DNA from: Delftia acidovorans
GTDB taxonomy: Bacteria; Pseudomonadota; Gammaproteobacteria; Burkholderiales; Burkholderiaceae_C
Direction: 5' to 3'
NCBI GenBank assembly: GCA_031286585.1
Contig: JAITUC010000008.1
Coordinates: 1 to 58,889, forward strand
DNA length: 58,889 nt
The stretch's first letter is position 1; every line of letters starts with the position of its first letter. A program made the translations under genes and the position numbers. The notes under the pieces are model-generated. The model worked only from the letters and a program-made list of their open reading frames with translations, was not told the origin of the DNA and did not search any database. Of the stretch, positions 17,461 to 25,856 are shown in pieces.

Positions 17461-18324
17461 ATGGACGTTTTTCTGCAGCAAGTGCTCAACGGACTGACCC
17501 TGGGCGGCATCTACGGCCTGGTGGCCCTGGGCCTGACCCTGGTCTACGGCATCCTGCACGTGCCCAATTTCGCGCACGGCGGCTTCTACATGATCGGCGC
17601 CTTCGTGGCCTTCCAGGCCATGGTGGCCTGGAGCTGGGGCTACTGGGCGGCCATGCTGACCGCGGCCATCGCGGTGGCGGTGCTGGGCATCGTCAGCGAG
17701 CGGCTGATCTTCCACCCGCTGCGCAAGGCCTCGCCCCTGCATCCCAAGATCGCCTCCATCGGGCTGCTGCTGTTCCTGGAGGCGGGCGCCCAGGCGCTGT
17801 GGGGCGCGGACTTCCAGCGCATGCCCACGCCCTACACCTCCATCGTGGAGATGGGCGGCATCACGGCGCCCGCGCAGCGCCTGCTGATCATAGTCGCGGC
17901 CTTTGCGCTGATGGTGGCCCTGCACCTGTTCCTGACGCGCACCATCACGGGCGCGACCATCATCGCCATGGCGCAGAACCGCGAAGGCGCGTCCATGGTG
18001 GGCATCGACGCCAACCGCGTGTCCATGCTGACCTTTGCCATCTCGGGCGTGCTCGCGGCCGTGGCGGCCACGCTGTACGCGCCCATCAACCTGGTCTATC
18101 CGGCCATGGGCCACCTGGTCATCACCAAGGCTTTCGTGATCATCATCCTGGGCGGCATGGGCAGCATTCCGGGCGCCGTACTGGGCGGGCTGATCATCGG
18201 CTTCGCCGAGAGCTTCGGCGCCTACTACATCTCCACCGACTACAAGGACATCATCGCCTTCGTGCTGCTGGTGGTCATCCTGTCGCTGCGCCCGCAGGGC
18301 CTCTTTGCGAAGAGGAGCCATTGA
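17461..18324 (+). CDS. livH: Branched-chain amino acid-type ABC transporter permease (LivH)
   Basis: This encodes 287 residues with about eight membrane helices. It starts with the typical LivH sequence around LQQVLNGLTLGGIYGLVALG and GLTLVYGILHVPNFAHGGFY, and ends near SLRPQGLFAKR. It forms the channel with LivM in the inner membrane. It is the first full gene of a livHMGF-receptor operon. The start follows AGGAGGCGTTGA and abuts the stop of the micro-ORF. The substrate could be a branched-chain amino acid, an amide or an aromatic acid; the permease does not show which. Confidence 0.9.
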   Translation: MDVFLQQVLNGLTLGGIYGLVALGLTLVYGILHVPNFAHGGFYMIGAFVAFQAMVAWSWGYWAAMLTAAIAVAVLGIVSERLIFHPLRKASPLHPKIASIGLLLFLEAGAQALWGADFQRMPTPYTSIVEMGGITAPAQRLLIIVAAFALMVALHLFLTRTITGATIIAMAQNREGASMVGIDANRVSMLTFAISGVLAAVAATLYAPINLVYPAMGHLVITKAFVIIILGGMGSIPGAVLGGLIIGFAESFGAYYISTDYKDIIAFVLLVVILSLRPQGLFAKRSH

Positions 18325-19299
18325 ATGAACGGATTCATCGACTCCCGCATCGCCTGGGGCCTGCTGCTGGCCGCCGGCATCGCCTTCCCCTGGCTGGCGG
18401 GCAACGACTACCACCTCACGGTGATGAGCACGGCCTACATCTTCGCCATCGCCACGCTGGGCCTGAACCTGATCACGGGCTACACGGGCCAGCTCAATCT
18501 GGCGCATGCGGGCTTCATGGCCGCGGGCGCCTATACCGTGGGCATCCTCACGGTGGACCATGGCTGGCCGTTCTGGGGCGGGCTGGTGATGTCGGGCGTG
18601 GTGTGCGCGGTGCTGGGCTACCTGATCGGCATCGTCTCGCTGCGCCTGAAGGGGCACTACTTCTCGATCTTCACGCTGTGCGTGGGCTACATCATGTTCC
18701 TGGTGATCGAGAAGTGGGAGGGCCTGACCCACGGCACGGTGGGCATCATGGGCATCCCCGCGCCCGAGGCCCTGGGCTCGCTGAGCTTCGAGTCGCCGCT
18801 GGCGCTGTACTACCTGGTGCTGGCCTTCCTCGTGGCCTCGGTCTGGGTGATGCGGCGCATCGTCAAGTCCCTGCTGGGCCGCACCTTCATGGCCATCCGC
18901 AACAGCGACGAGCTGGCCGAGGCGCTGGGCATCAACCTCATGCGCAACAAGGTGCTGGCCTTCATGCTGAGCGTGGTCTACGCGGGGGTGGCGGGCGGCC
19001 TGTATGCGGGCTTCGTGCGTTTCATCGGGCCCGACATGGCGGGCGTGCACCACACCTTCGACATGATGATCTTCGCCATGGTCGGCGGCATGGGCACGGT
19101 GCTGGGGCCGCTGCTGGGCGCCATCGGCATGCCCTGGATCACGCAGTACCTGCAGTTCCTGCAGGAGTACCGCTTCATCGTCTTCGGCCCCATTCTCGTG
19201 ATGCTGGTGATCTTCATGCCCTACGGCGTAGTGGGCAGCTTCACCGCCTGGCGCGCGCGCCGCAATGCCAAGGAGGGCAAGCCGCATGCTCAAGATTGA
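18325..19299 (+). CDS. livM: Branched-chain amino acid-type ABC transporter permease (LivM)
   Basis: This encodes 324 residues and begins directly after the livH stop (TGAATG). It has about eight to ten hydrophobic helices, with the LivM block LGLNLITGYTGQLNLAHAGF at about 49-68 and the cytoplasmic coupling region near RTFMAIRNSDELAEALGIN. The C-terminal tail is charged (RARRNAKEGK). It pairs with LivH. The next gene begins inside its last 14 bases, so the operon is translationally coupled. Confidence 0.9.
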   Translation: MNGFIDSRIAWGLLLAAGIAFPWLAGNDYHLTVMSTAYIFAIATLGLNLITGYTGQLNLAHAGFMAAGAYTVGILTVDHGWPFWGGLVMSGVVCAVLGYLIGIVSLRLKGHYFSIFTLCVGYIMFLVIEKWEGLTHGTVGIMGIPAPEALGSLSFESPLALYYLVLAFLVASVWVMRRIVKSLLGRTFMAIRNSDELAEALGINLMRNKVLAFMLSVVYAGVAGGLYAGFVRFIGPDMAGVHHTFDMMIFAMVGGMGTVLGPLLGAIGMPWITQYLQFLQEYRFIVFGPILVMLVIFMPYGVVGSFTAWRARRNAKEGKPHAQD

Positions 19300-20050
19300 C
19301 CACCTGACCAAGACCTTCGGCGGGCTGGCCGCCGTCAACGATGTCAGCACCGTGATCGAGGAAGGCCGCATCAACGCCATCATCGGCCCCAACGGCGCGG
19401 GCAAGACCACGTTCTTCAACCTGATCAGCTGCGTGCACAAGCCCACCTCGGGCACCATCACCTTCAACGGCCAGGACGTGACCTCGCTGCGCACCGACCA
19501 GGTGGCGAAACTGGGCGTGGCGCGCACCTTCCAGACCACGGCGCTGTTCGACCGCGCCACGGTGCTGGACAACCTCATCGTGGGCCACCGGCTACGCACG
19601 CGCTCAGGGCTATGGGACGTGCTGCGCGGCTCCAGCCGCCTGCGCGAGGAAGAGCGCGTGTGCCGCGAAAAGGCACGCGACGCGCTGGACTTCGTGGGCC
19701 TGTCGCATGTGGCCGGCCGCATTGCGGGCGACATCACGCAGGAGGAGCGCAAGCGCGTGGCCTTCGCGCTGGCCCTGGCCACCGACCCCAGGCTCATGCT
19801 GCTCGACGAGCCTGCCGGCGGCGTCAACCCCGAGGAGACCGAGGGCCTGGCCGAGCTGATCCGCAAGCTGGTGCGCCACGGCATCACGGTGGCGCTGATC
19901 GAGCACAAGATGGGCATGATCATGAGCTTGGCCGACAAGATCCTGGTGCTCAGCTACGGCGAGAAGATCGCCGAGGGCACGCCCGAGGAAATACGCCGCA
20001 ACCCCGCCGTCATCGATGCCTACCTGGGGAGCGAGCATGCTGAAGTTTGA
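19286..20050 (+). CDS. livG: ABC transporter ATPase (LivG) with an atypical signature motif
   Basis: This encodes 254 residues. Walker A is GPNGAGKTT at about 35-43 and Walker B is [10 protein letters not shown], with the H-loop in [10 protein letters not shown]. The ABC signature, normally like LSGGQ or LPYGQQR in LivG, is here [14 protein letters not shown], lacking both glycines. The rest is LivG-like, including NPEETEGL after Walker B. It powers LivHM from the cytoplasmic face together with LivF, whose own signature is normal. The start is set at the ATG behind AAGGAGGGCAAGCCGC, overlapping livM by 14 bp. Confidence 0.9.
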   Translation: MLKIDHLTKTFGGLAAVNDVSTVIEEGRINAIIGPNGAGKTTFFNLISCVHKPTSGTITFNGQDVTSLRTDQVAKLGVARTFQTTALFDRATVLDNLIVGHRLRTRSGLWDVLRGSSRLREEERVCREKARDALDFVGLSHVAGRIAGDITQEERKRVAFALALATDPRLMLLDEPAGGVNPEETEGLAELIRKLVRHGITVALIEHKMGMIMSLADKILVLSYGEKIAEGTPEEIRRNPAVIDAYLGSEHAEV

Positions 20051-20744
20051 GAACGTGTCGCTGCGCTACGGCAGCTTCCTGGCGTTGGACGGTGTCAGCC
20101 TGCATGCCGACCGGGGCGAGCTGGTGGTGCTGCTGGGCGCCAACGGCGCGGGCAAGAGTTCGCTGTTCCTCACGGCCAGCGGCATCCACAAGGCTGCGGG
20201 CGGCTCCATCGTCTGGAACGGGCAGGAACTGGCGGGGCGCAAGCCCTCGGCCATCGTGCAGTCCGGCGTGGTGCAGTGCCCCGAGGGGCGCAAGCTGTTC
20301 CCCCAGATGTCGGTGCTGCGCAACCTGCAGCTGGGCGCCTACGTGCACCGCCGCGACCCCGGCCCCAGCCAGAAGACGCTGCAGGAGGTGATGGAGCTGT
20401 TTCCCATCCTGCGCGAGAAGCAGCACGACCCGGCCGGCTCGCTGTCGGGCGGCCAGCAGCAGATGGTGGCCATCGGCCGCGCCATGATGGGCCGGCCCCA
20501 GGCCCTGCTGCTGGACGAGCCCTCGCTGGGCCTGGCGCCCCTGGTCATCAAGCAGATGTTCGAGGCCATACAGCGCATCAACGCGGCCGGCACCACCGTG
20601 CTGCTGGCCGAGCAGAACGCCTATGCGGCGCTGAAGATCGCGCACCGCGCCTATGTGATGGAAAGCGGCCGCATCGTGCGCGAGGGCAGCCCCGCCGAAT
20701 TGCTGGCCGACGACTCCATCCGGAAAGCCTACATCGGTGCATGA
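20037..20744 (+). CDS. livF: ABC transporter ATPase (LivF)
   Basis: This encodes 235 residues. Motifs are Walker [10 protein letters not shown] at about 36-44, Q-loop in [18 protein letters not shown] (the LivF-specific PEGR-x-FP), canonical signature [17 protein letters not shown] and Walker [12 protein letters not shown]. It starts inside the last 14 bases of livG. It is the second nucleotide-binding subunit of the importer. Repeat copy 4 lies directly behind the stop, before the receptor gene. Confidence 0.92.
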   Translation: MLKFENVSLRYGSFLALDGVSLHADRGELVVLLGANGAGKSSLFLTASGIHKAAGGSIVWNGQELAGRKPSAIVQSGVVQCPEGRKLFPQMSVLRNLQLGAYVHRRDPGPSQKTLQEVMELFPILREKQHDPAGSLSGGQQQMVAIGRAMMGRPQALLLDEPSLGLAPLVIKQMFEAIQRINAAGTTVLLAEQNAYAALKIAHRAYVMESGRIVREGSPAELLADDSIRKAYIGA

Positions 20745-20753
20745 CATGAAACT

Positions 20754-20887
20754 GCACCCCCTGAGCCGCTGCGCGGCTTCCCCCTCTCTCTCGCTTCGCG
20801 AGGGAGGGGGGCGTACGGGCAGCCGGCGACGCCCTCGCTGCGGGGCGGCCCTTGCTCGGCGTCCCTGGTCTGGGTTGCGCCGGATTT
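20754..20887 (+). repeat. Stop-codon-anchored intergenic repeat, copy 4
   Basis: It starts about ten bases after the livF stop with GCACCCCCTGAGCCGCTGCG, has a perfect CTCGCTTCGCGAG hairpin, the GCGGGGCGGCCCTTGCTCGG block, and ends in GGTTGCGCCGGATTT. It separates livF from the receptor gene. Confidence 0.83.
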
Positions 20888-20936
20888 ATGCGTTGCGTCA
20901 GCAGCGATTCGTTCTTCACTATCCAAGGAGACAGAC

Positions 20937-22112
20937 ATGACAGCATTCGCACCATTGACCCGCCGCAGGGTGGGCACGCTGGCCCTGGCCTGCGCCGCCG
21001 TGGCCGCTGCCGGCCCCGCGCTGGCGCAGGAGGTGGTCAAGATCGGCTACTCCGGGCCGCTGTCGGGCGGCGCGGCCCAGTACGGCAAGAACGTGCTGGA
21101 CGGCATGCAGATGGCCGTCTCCGAGATCAATGCCGCAGCGCCCGAGATCGGCGGCAAGAAGGTCAGGATCGAGATCGTGCCGCTGGACGACAAGTACAAC
21201 CCGTCCGAGACCGCCATCAACGCCCAGCGCCTGGTGCAGCAGCACAAGACGGCGGCCATCCTGGTGCCGCACTCGGGCGGCATCTTCGCGCTGCAGACCA
21301 CCAACGAGCGCAGCAACTTCATCGTGCTGGCCTACAGCTCGGTGCCCCAGATCACCAACCGGGGCAACAAGCTGACGCTGCGCATCCCGCCCGAGTTCAC
21401 CTCGTACATCGACCCGTTCTCCAAGTACGTGATGGGACGCTTCGGCAAGAAGGTGGCCCTGGTCGGCGCCGACCATGACTACGCCAAGGCCTGGGTCGCG
21501 GCCTTCAAGCCCGGCTGGGAAAAGCTGGGCGGCACCGTGGTGGCCGAGAACGCCATGAGCTACAACCGCGCCACCGACTTCTACAGCGGCGTGAGCAAGG
21601 CCCTGGCCGAAAAGCCCGACGTGCTCTTCGTGGGCGGCGCCTCCGAGCCCACGGCCCTGGTCGTCAAACAGGCGCGCGAGCTGGGCTTCAAGGGCGGCTT
21701 CGTGGTCATGGACCAGGCCAAGCTCGACGAAATGGCCCGCGTGGTCGGCGGCTATGCGCCGCTGGAAGGCGCCATCGGCGTCATGCCCGTCTCCGAGGAC
21801 ACCAAGCCCGAGAACAAGGCCTTCGTCGAACGCTTCGGCAAGGTCTACCCGGGCCGCATTCCCGGCTCCGAGGCGCAGTGGAACTACACGGCCGTGCACG
21901 CCACCGTCAAGGCCATGCAGCTGGCCGGCTCGGCCTCGGACACCAAGGCCATCCACGCCAAGCTGGACGAGGCCTACAAATCCCTGCGCCCCGACGTGAA
22001 CCCCGGCGGCGTCAAGGGCGTGGATGAGCGTGGCGGCACGTTGACCACGGAGCGCGGTGCTGCCGTGCGCGACGGCAAGATCGAGGCGGTGATGACGGTG
22101 GGGGCGAAGTAG
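20937..22112 (+). CDS. Periplasmic receptor of the liv-type ABC importer
   Basis: This encodes 391 residues. The signal peptide runs to about ALAQE at residue 30, with an arginine-rich start (TRRRVG). The mature protein is a type I periplasmic binding fold of the Leu/Ile/Val receptor family: EVVKIGYSGPLSGGAAQYGK, then GKKVRIEIVPLDDKYNPSETA, LVPHSGG and the hinge near GGYAPLEG. It delivers its ligand to LivHM. The Ser/Gly-rich first loop is typical for binding a carboxylate or amino-acid backbone, but the ligand is not readable. The leader is AAGGAGACAGAC. A rho-independent terminator follows. Confidence 0.9.
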   Translation: MTAFAPLTRRRVGTLALACAAVAAAGPALAQEVVKIGYSGPLSGGAAQYGKNVLDGMQMAVSEINAAAPEIGGKKVRIEIVPLDDKYNPSETAINAQRLVQQHKTAAILVPHSGGIFALQTTNERSNFIVLAYSSVPQITNRGNKLTLRIPPEFTSYIDPFSKYVMGRFGKKVALVGADHDYAKAWVAAFKPGWEKLGGTVVAENAMSYNRATDFYSGVSKALAEKPDVLFVGGASEPTALVVKQARELGFKGGFVVMDQAKLDEMARVVGGYAPLEGAIGVMPVSEDTKPENKAFVERFGKVYPGRIPGSEAQWNYTAVHATVKAMQLAGSASDTKAIHAKLDEAYKSLRPDVNPGGVKGVDERGGTLTTERGAAVRDGKIEAVMTVGAK

Positions 22113-22135
22113 GCTCTCGGTGCGGTTTTCAGAAA

Positions 22136-22180
22136 AAAGCATCTGAGGCCGGCCCTCTGCGGGTCGGGCTCAGGTGCTTT
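22136..22180 (+). terminator. Rho-independent terminator of the liv operon
   Basis: A near-perfect 20-bp stem (AAAGCATCTGAGGCCGGCCC with its partner at 22161-22180) and short loop, flanked by A and T runs. It lies 24 bp after the receptor stop. Confidence 0.8.
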
Positions 22181-22208
22181 CAATGGTTTGTGATGGAGGA
22201 CTGAGCGT

Positions 22209-22237
22209 TTGACGTTGCTGGAACAACGCGTTAAACA
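22209..22237 (+). promoter_or_regulatory. Promoter with embedded palindrome before higA
   Basis: TTGACG and TAAACA are separated by 17 bases, a good sigma-70 layout. The spacer holds CGTTG-N6-CAACG (22213-22228), flanked by GTTT and AAAC, a plausible autoregulatory site for the HigA repressor downstream. Confidence 0.6.
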
Positions 22238-22255
22238 AGCGCAGGAGTGCAGACC

Positions 22256-22558
22256 ATGAACAAACCTCTTTCCTTGTCGACGCCAGGCGAAATCCTGGCC
22301 ACTGAATTCCTGGAGCCCATGGGCCTGACGCAATACCGCCTGGCCCAGGCCATCCATGTCCCGCAGACACGCATCGCGGCCATCGTCAAGAACGGCCGAT
22401 CCATCACCGCAGATACGGCGCTGCGCCTTGCGCGCTTTTTTGGCACGTCCGTGGAGTTCTGGATGAATCTGCAAAGCCAGTACGACGCCGATATCGCGCG
22501 CGAGGCCATAGGCGACGATCTGGAATCCATCGAGCCATTTGCCTTGCAGGCTTGTTGA
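22256..22558 (+). CDS. higA: HigA family antitoxin, XRE-type DNA-binding protein, without an adjacent HigB
   Basis: This encodes 100 residues. The HigA pattern is clear: TPGEILATEFLEPMGLTQYRLAQAI, then the helix-turn-helix HVPQTRIAAIVKNGRSIT and FGTSVEFWMNLQSQYD. It should bind a palindrome in its promoter and normally neutralise a HigB ribonuclease. HigB genes usually lie directly upstream, but here that space holds only the terminator of the liv operon and a promoter. The start follows GCAGGAG. Its stop is 25 bp from the tail of a converging toxin-antitoxin pair. It may be an orphan antitoxin or may act on the neighbouring toxin. Confidence 0.88.
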   Translation: MNKPLSLSTPGEILATEFLEPMGLTQYRLAQAIHVPQTRIAAIVKNGRSITADTALRLARFFGTSVEFWMNLQSQYDADIAREAIGDDLESIEPFALQAC

Positions 22559-22583
22559 ATTCCCGCCGTACGGTTTTTCAGCC

Positions 22584-22922
22584 TCAGAGGCTGCGCTTGA
22601 GGCGCCCGGATTCGATGTCCGCGCGCAGCAATTCGTTGACGCGTCTTTGCCAGCCCTGGCCCGTGGCCTTGAGCGCTTGCAGCACGTCGGGGTCGAAGCG
22701 AATGTTGGTGGCGATCTTGGCATCTGCCTTGACCGAGCCTTGCGGGCGGCCCCGTTTGCGCGCGGCAATCTGCTCGGGCGTGTGCACGGCGGCAAACTGG
22801 CCTGCCTTGGCCTCTTGCAGCGCCTGACGCAGGCCGGGAACCGCCTCGCCCGCGTCGGCCTCGATGGCCTGGGCCAGCTTTTCCGTGTCCATGGCCTGCA
22901 GGGCCTTCAGGGACTTCACCAT
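22584..22922 (-). CDS. BrnA-like antitoxin with C-terminal ribbon-helix-helix
   Basis: This encodes 112 residues. The C-terminal half carries the BrnA-type block (KRGRPQGS, then IRFDPDVLQALKATGQGW and QRRVNELLRADIESG), a DNA-binding fold that also represses its own promoter. The N-terminal half is helical and acidic and probably contacts the toxin. It lies two bases after the toxin gene, in toxin-first order. BrnA usually pairs with BrnT, but the partner here reads as RelE/HigB-like. The start was placed at the ATG after ACTCC-type spacing following the toxin stop; the longer frame overlaps the toxin gene. Confidence 0.8.
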   Translation of the reverse strand: MVKSLKALQAMDTEKLAQAIEADAGEAVPGLRQALQEAKAGQFAAVHTPEQIAARKRGRPQGSVKADAKIATNIRFDPDVLQALKATGQGWQRRVNELLRADIESGRLKRSL

Positions 22923-22924
22923 GG

Positions 22925-23218
22925 TCAACTCCTTCGGATGTCCTTGGGCAGTATGTTTGTTTGCTCGGCCTTGGCAAACATGGTTGCCAACAGCACGATT
23001 TCTTCGGCGCTGAAGTTGAAATAAATCACTCTGACGCCTGCTCGTTTGCCCCGGCCTTTCACTGTCCATCGGATCTTGCGGGCGCCGTCTGTGCCGGGTA
23101 TCACGTCACCTGAGCCAGGGTTGGCAGAGATCCAGGAAATGAAGTCCAGGCGCTCTGTCTCCGTCCACAGGCTGGCGGCCTGCTTCTGGAATGTCGGGGT
23201 TTCGATGACGGTGAACAT
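22925..23218 (-). CDS. RelE/HigB-like toxin
   Basis: This encodes 97 residues. The RelE/ParE fold is suggested by FTVIETPTFQKQAA at the start, the basic RKIRWTVKGRGKRAGVRVIY strand and the tail IVLLATMFAKAEQTN, as in HigB-type ribosome-dependent mRNA interferases. Arg/Lys residues in GRGKRAGVR would contact RNA. It is the first gene of a two-gene operon with the BrnA-like antitoxin. An AT-rich stretch with a GATAAA box precedes it. The toxin activity is inferred from the family. Confidence 0.8.
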   Translation of the reverse strand: MFTVIETPTFQKQAASLWTETERLDFISWISANPGSGDVIPGTDGARKIRWTVKGRGKRAGVRVIYFNFSAEEIVLLATMFAKAEQTNILPKDIRRS

Positions 23219-23265
23219 GAATTTATCGTATCCACAGAAAATCATCCAACAAGGGCTTTTATTGA

Positions 23266-23292
23266 AACAAAAAGGAGCGCCTCGGCGCTCCT
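23266..23292 (-). terminator. Rho-independent terminator behind the SDR gene
   Basis: On the minus strand AGGAGCGCC and GGCGCTCCT pair closely and are followed by TTTTTGTTTC. It insulates the SDR gene from the toxin promoter. Confidence 0.8.
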
Positions 23293-23313
23293 CTGTGGTC
23301 AGCGCGATGCGCC

Positions 23314-24087
23314 TTACAGCAAGCTCGCTCCACCATCCAGCACCAATGCCTGCCCCGTCATGTGTCGCGAGGCATCGGACGCCAGGTAGACCACGGCGCC
23401 CTTGAGGTCCTCCTCGCCGCCGATGCGGCGCAGCGGTGCGCGGGCGATGAGCTGGTCGCCGAGCTTGTCGATCAGGCCGTTGGCCAGCTTGCTGGGGAAG
23501 AAGCCCGGGCAGATGGAGTTGACGCGGATGCCGTAGTGGCCCCATTCCGAGGCCAGGGTGCGCGCCAGGTGCACGGCTGCGGCCTTGGAGGTGTTGTAGG
23601 CCACGGTGTTCATGCCGGGCGGCGTGCCCTTGAAGGCCGCGACCGAGGCCGTGATGATCACGTTGCCCCGGCCCTTGGGGATCATCACGCGGCGTGCGAC
23701 TTCGCGCGTGAGGAAGAAGGGCGCCGAGACGTTGAGGTTCATGACCTTGGTCCAGGCCTCGTCCGGGTATTCCTCGGCCTTGGCGCCCCAGGTGGCGCCG
23801 GCGTTGTTGACGAGGATGTCGATGTCGCCGCAGCGCGCCAGCACGTCATCGACCAGGGCGGGGATGGTGTCGAACTTCTGCAGGTCGTTGGTGAAGGTCT
23901 CGACCTGGTAGCCCAGGCCCTGCAGGTGGGCCTTGGCCTCGGCCAGTTCATCGGACTTGCGCGCCGTGATGGCGAGCCGGGCGCCCATCTCGCCCAGCGC
24001 CTCGGCCATCTGCAGGCCCAGGCCGCGCGAGCCTCCGGTGATGAGGGCGGTCTTGCCGGTGAGGTCGAACAGTGCTTTCACGCTCAT
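23314..24087 (-). CDS. Short-chain dehydrogenase/reductase
   Basis: This encodes 257 residues of the classical SDR type. Cofactor motif TGGSRGLG at about 17-24, NNAG at about 91-94, catalytic Ser in ITASVAA and YNTSK at about 163-167. The first residues (LFDLTGKTALITGG) resemble gluconate 5-dehydrogenase-like and 3-oxoacyl-reductase-like enzymes. Length and the tail (GQALVLDGGASLL) are typical. It is preceded on the minus strand by an IclR gene and ends before a terminator. Substrate is unknown; a secondary alcohol or keto acid is expected. Confidence 0.85.
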   Translation of the reverse strand: MSVKALFDLTGKTALITGGSRGLGLQMAEALGEMGARLAITARKSDELAEAKAHLQGLGYQVETFTNDLQKFDTIPALVDDVLARCGDIDILVNNAGATWGAKAEEYPDEAWTKVMNLNVSAPFFLTREVARRVMIPKGRGNVIITASVAAFKGTPPGMNTVAYNTSKAAAVHLARTLASEWGHYGIRVNSICPGFFPSKLANGLIDKLGDQLIARAPLRRIGGEEDLKGAVVYLASDASRHMTGQALVLDGGASLL

Positions 24088-24231
24088 GCTGGGTGTCTCC
24101 TGCCTTGGTTTCCTGATGGTTGAGCAATGCCCTCCATGCTAGGGCGCCGGGGCGGTGCGCGCTGTCGTCTTGGCTACTGTGCGGGTACGGTGCGGGCGCC
24201 TGCGTGACAGCCGGTCAGGCCCGGTCTGCGG

Positions 24232-25038
24232 TCAGGCGCGGTCTATGTCCTGCTGCAGCCGCCGCACCATGCGCTGCAGCGCGGGCACGCCGTCCTGGCG
24301 CAGCGCATCGGCCGTGACGAAGCGCGAAGGCCCGCCCAGGCTGACGGCCATCAGCGGCAGGCCGCGTCCCGGCGAGAAGGCCAGGGCAATGGCGTTGACC
24401 TCGGGCTGCCAGTCGCCGAACGAGCACGACAGCCAGGGCTGGGGCTGGTTGCCGGCCTCGGGCCACAGCGGCAGCTGGGCCTGGGCGGCGGCCCATTGCT
24501 CGGGGGCGTGCGATTGCAGGTAGTCCAGCGCGCGCTGGCGCTCGGACGCGGGGCTGGCGGCCAGCCAGGCGCGGCCCACGGCCGTGGTGGCCAGGGGGAT
24601 GCGCGAGCCCATGTCCAGGTCGCGGTGCATGAAGCGCGCGCTGGGGCAGTGCTCGATGTAGACCATGTTGTGCCGGTCGCGTGCGGCCAGGGCCACCTCG
24701 GCATCGGTGATGGCGGCCAGCTTTTGCATCAGCGGGCGCGCGATCTGGCGCACGTCCAGGCGCGAGAGCATGGCGCTGCCCAGGGCCAGCGTGGCCGTGC
24801 CCAAGCGGTATTTGCCCTCTTCGGGCACATGGATGAGGTAGCCCAGCGTGGTCAGCGTGTGCGTGAGGCGCGAGACCGTGGACCTGGGCAGTCCGCAGCG
24901 CCTGGCGATGTCCTGGTTGCCCAGCAGCTTTTCACCGGAGCGAAAGCAGGACAGGACATCCAGGCCGCGCGCCAGGGCGACGATGAAGTTGCGGTCATCG
25001 TCGCCGGGCTGGGGCGGCGGGGTGCGGGAGGGCGGCAT
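24232..25038 (-). CDS. IclR family transcriptional regulator
   Basis: This encodes 268 residues. The winged HTH covers about 20-85 (ALARGLDVLSCFRSGE, QDIARRCGLPRSTVSRLTHTL) and the effector domain about 95-260. IclR proteins control small-acid catabolism and often activate from tandem sites. It lies between the ferredoxin-NADP reductase gene and the SDR gene on the same strand; either could be a target. The start is set at the ATG at 25038; the frame continuing upstream runs into the reductase gene. Confidence 0.88.
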   Translation of the reverse strand: MPPSRTPPPQPGDDDRNFIVALARGLDVLSCFRSGEKLLGNQDIARRCGLPRSTVSRLTHTLTTLGYLIHVPEEGKYRLGTATLALGSAMLSRLDVRQIARPLMQKLAAITDAEVALAARDRHNMVYIEHCPSARFMHRDLDMGSRIPLATTAVGRAWLAASPASERQRALDYLQSHAPEQWAAAQAQLPLWPEAGNQPQPWLSCSFGDWQPEVNAIALAFSPGRGLPLMAVSLGGPSRFVTADALRQDGVPALQRMVRRLQQDIDRA

Positions 25039-25082
25039 GCGCCGATTATCGGCAGCCGCCCCGCCACGGGGTGTCGTGGGCT

Positions 25083-25856
25083 TTACTTCTCGACGAAGGC
25101 GCGCTCGACCACGAAGTCGCCGGGCGTGGTGGTGTTGCCTTCCTTGAAGCCGCGGTGCTCCAGCAGCTCCTTGAGCTCGTTGAGCATGGCGGGGCTGCCG
25201 CACAGCATGACGCGGTCGGTCTCGGGATTGAGCTCGGGCAGGCCGATGTTCTGCGGGAAGGTGCCGGCCGTGATCTGGTTGGAGATGCGGCCCTGGTTGC
25301 GGAAGGGCTCGCGCGTCACCGTGGGGTAGTAGACCAGCTTGTCCTTGACGATCTCGCCGAGGAATTCATGCTCGGGCAGTTCCTTCTCGAACAGCTCCTG
25401 GTAGGCCAGTTCGTTGGCATGGCGCACGCCGTGCACCACGACCACCTTCTCGTAGCGTTCGTAGGTCTCGGGGTCGCGGGCCACGGCCAGCCAGGGGGCC
25501 AGGCCCGTGCCGGTGCCGATCAGGTACAGGTTCTTGCCGGGCAGCAGGTAGTCGATCAGCAGCGTGCCCGTGGGCTTCTTGCCGACGATGATGGTGTCGC
25601 CCACCTGGATGTTCTGCAGGCGCGAGGTCAGGGGGCCGTCGGGCACCTTGATCGACAGGAACTCGAGGTGCTCCTCGTAGTTGGGGCTGGCGATGGAGTA
25701 GGCACGCAGCAGGTTCTTGCCATCGACCTTCAGCCCGATCATCGTGAAATGGCCGTTGGAAAAGCGCAGCGCGGTGTCACGGGTGGTGGTGAAGGAGAAA
25801 AGGCGGTCGGTCCAGTGGTGGACGGACAGCACGCGTTCTTCAAGAAAAGCACTCAT
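25083..25856 (-). CDS. fpr: Ferredoxin-NADP(+) reductase
   Basis: This encodes 257 residues, the length of bacterial subclass I/II Fpr. The FAD-binding RAYSIASPN lies at about 51-59, the NADP region GTGTGLAPW at about 114-122, and MLCGSPAM near 222-229. The tail AFVEK, ending without a bulky aromatic residue, is normal for this bacterial group. It shuttles electrons between NADPH and ferredoxin or flavodoxin in the cytoplasm, often for oxidative-stress defence. The start opens the conserved N-terminus. It is monocistronic by spacing, with 44 bp to the IclR gene. Confidence 0.92.
   Translation of the reverse strand: MSAFLEERVLSVHHWTDRLFSFTTTRDTALRFSNGHFTMIGLKVDGKNLLRAYSIASPNYEEHLEFLSIKVPDGPLTSRLQNIQVGDTIIVGKKPTGTLLIDYLLPGKNLYLIGTGTGLAPWLAVARDPETYERYEKVVVVHGVRHANELAYQELFEKELPEHEFLGEIVKDKLVYYPTVTREPFRNQGRISNQITAGTFPQNIGLPELNPETDRVMLCGSPAMLNELKELLEHRGFKEGNTTTPGDFVVERAFVEK

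Noticed and set aside
17098..19938. A 946-codon open frame on the minus strand over the liv genes
   Set aside because: It is antisense to livH, livM and livG, which have full family motifs, ribosome-binding sites and coupled starts. Its composition is a mirror of GC-rich codons and it has no recognisable domain.
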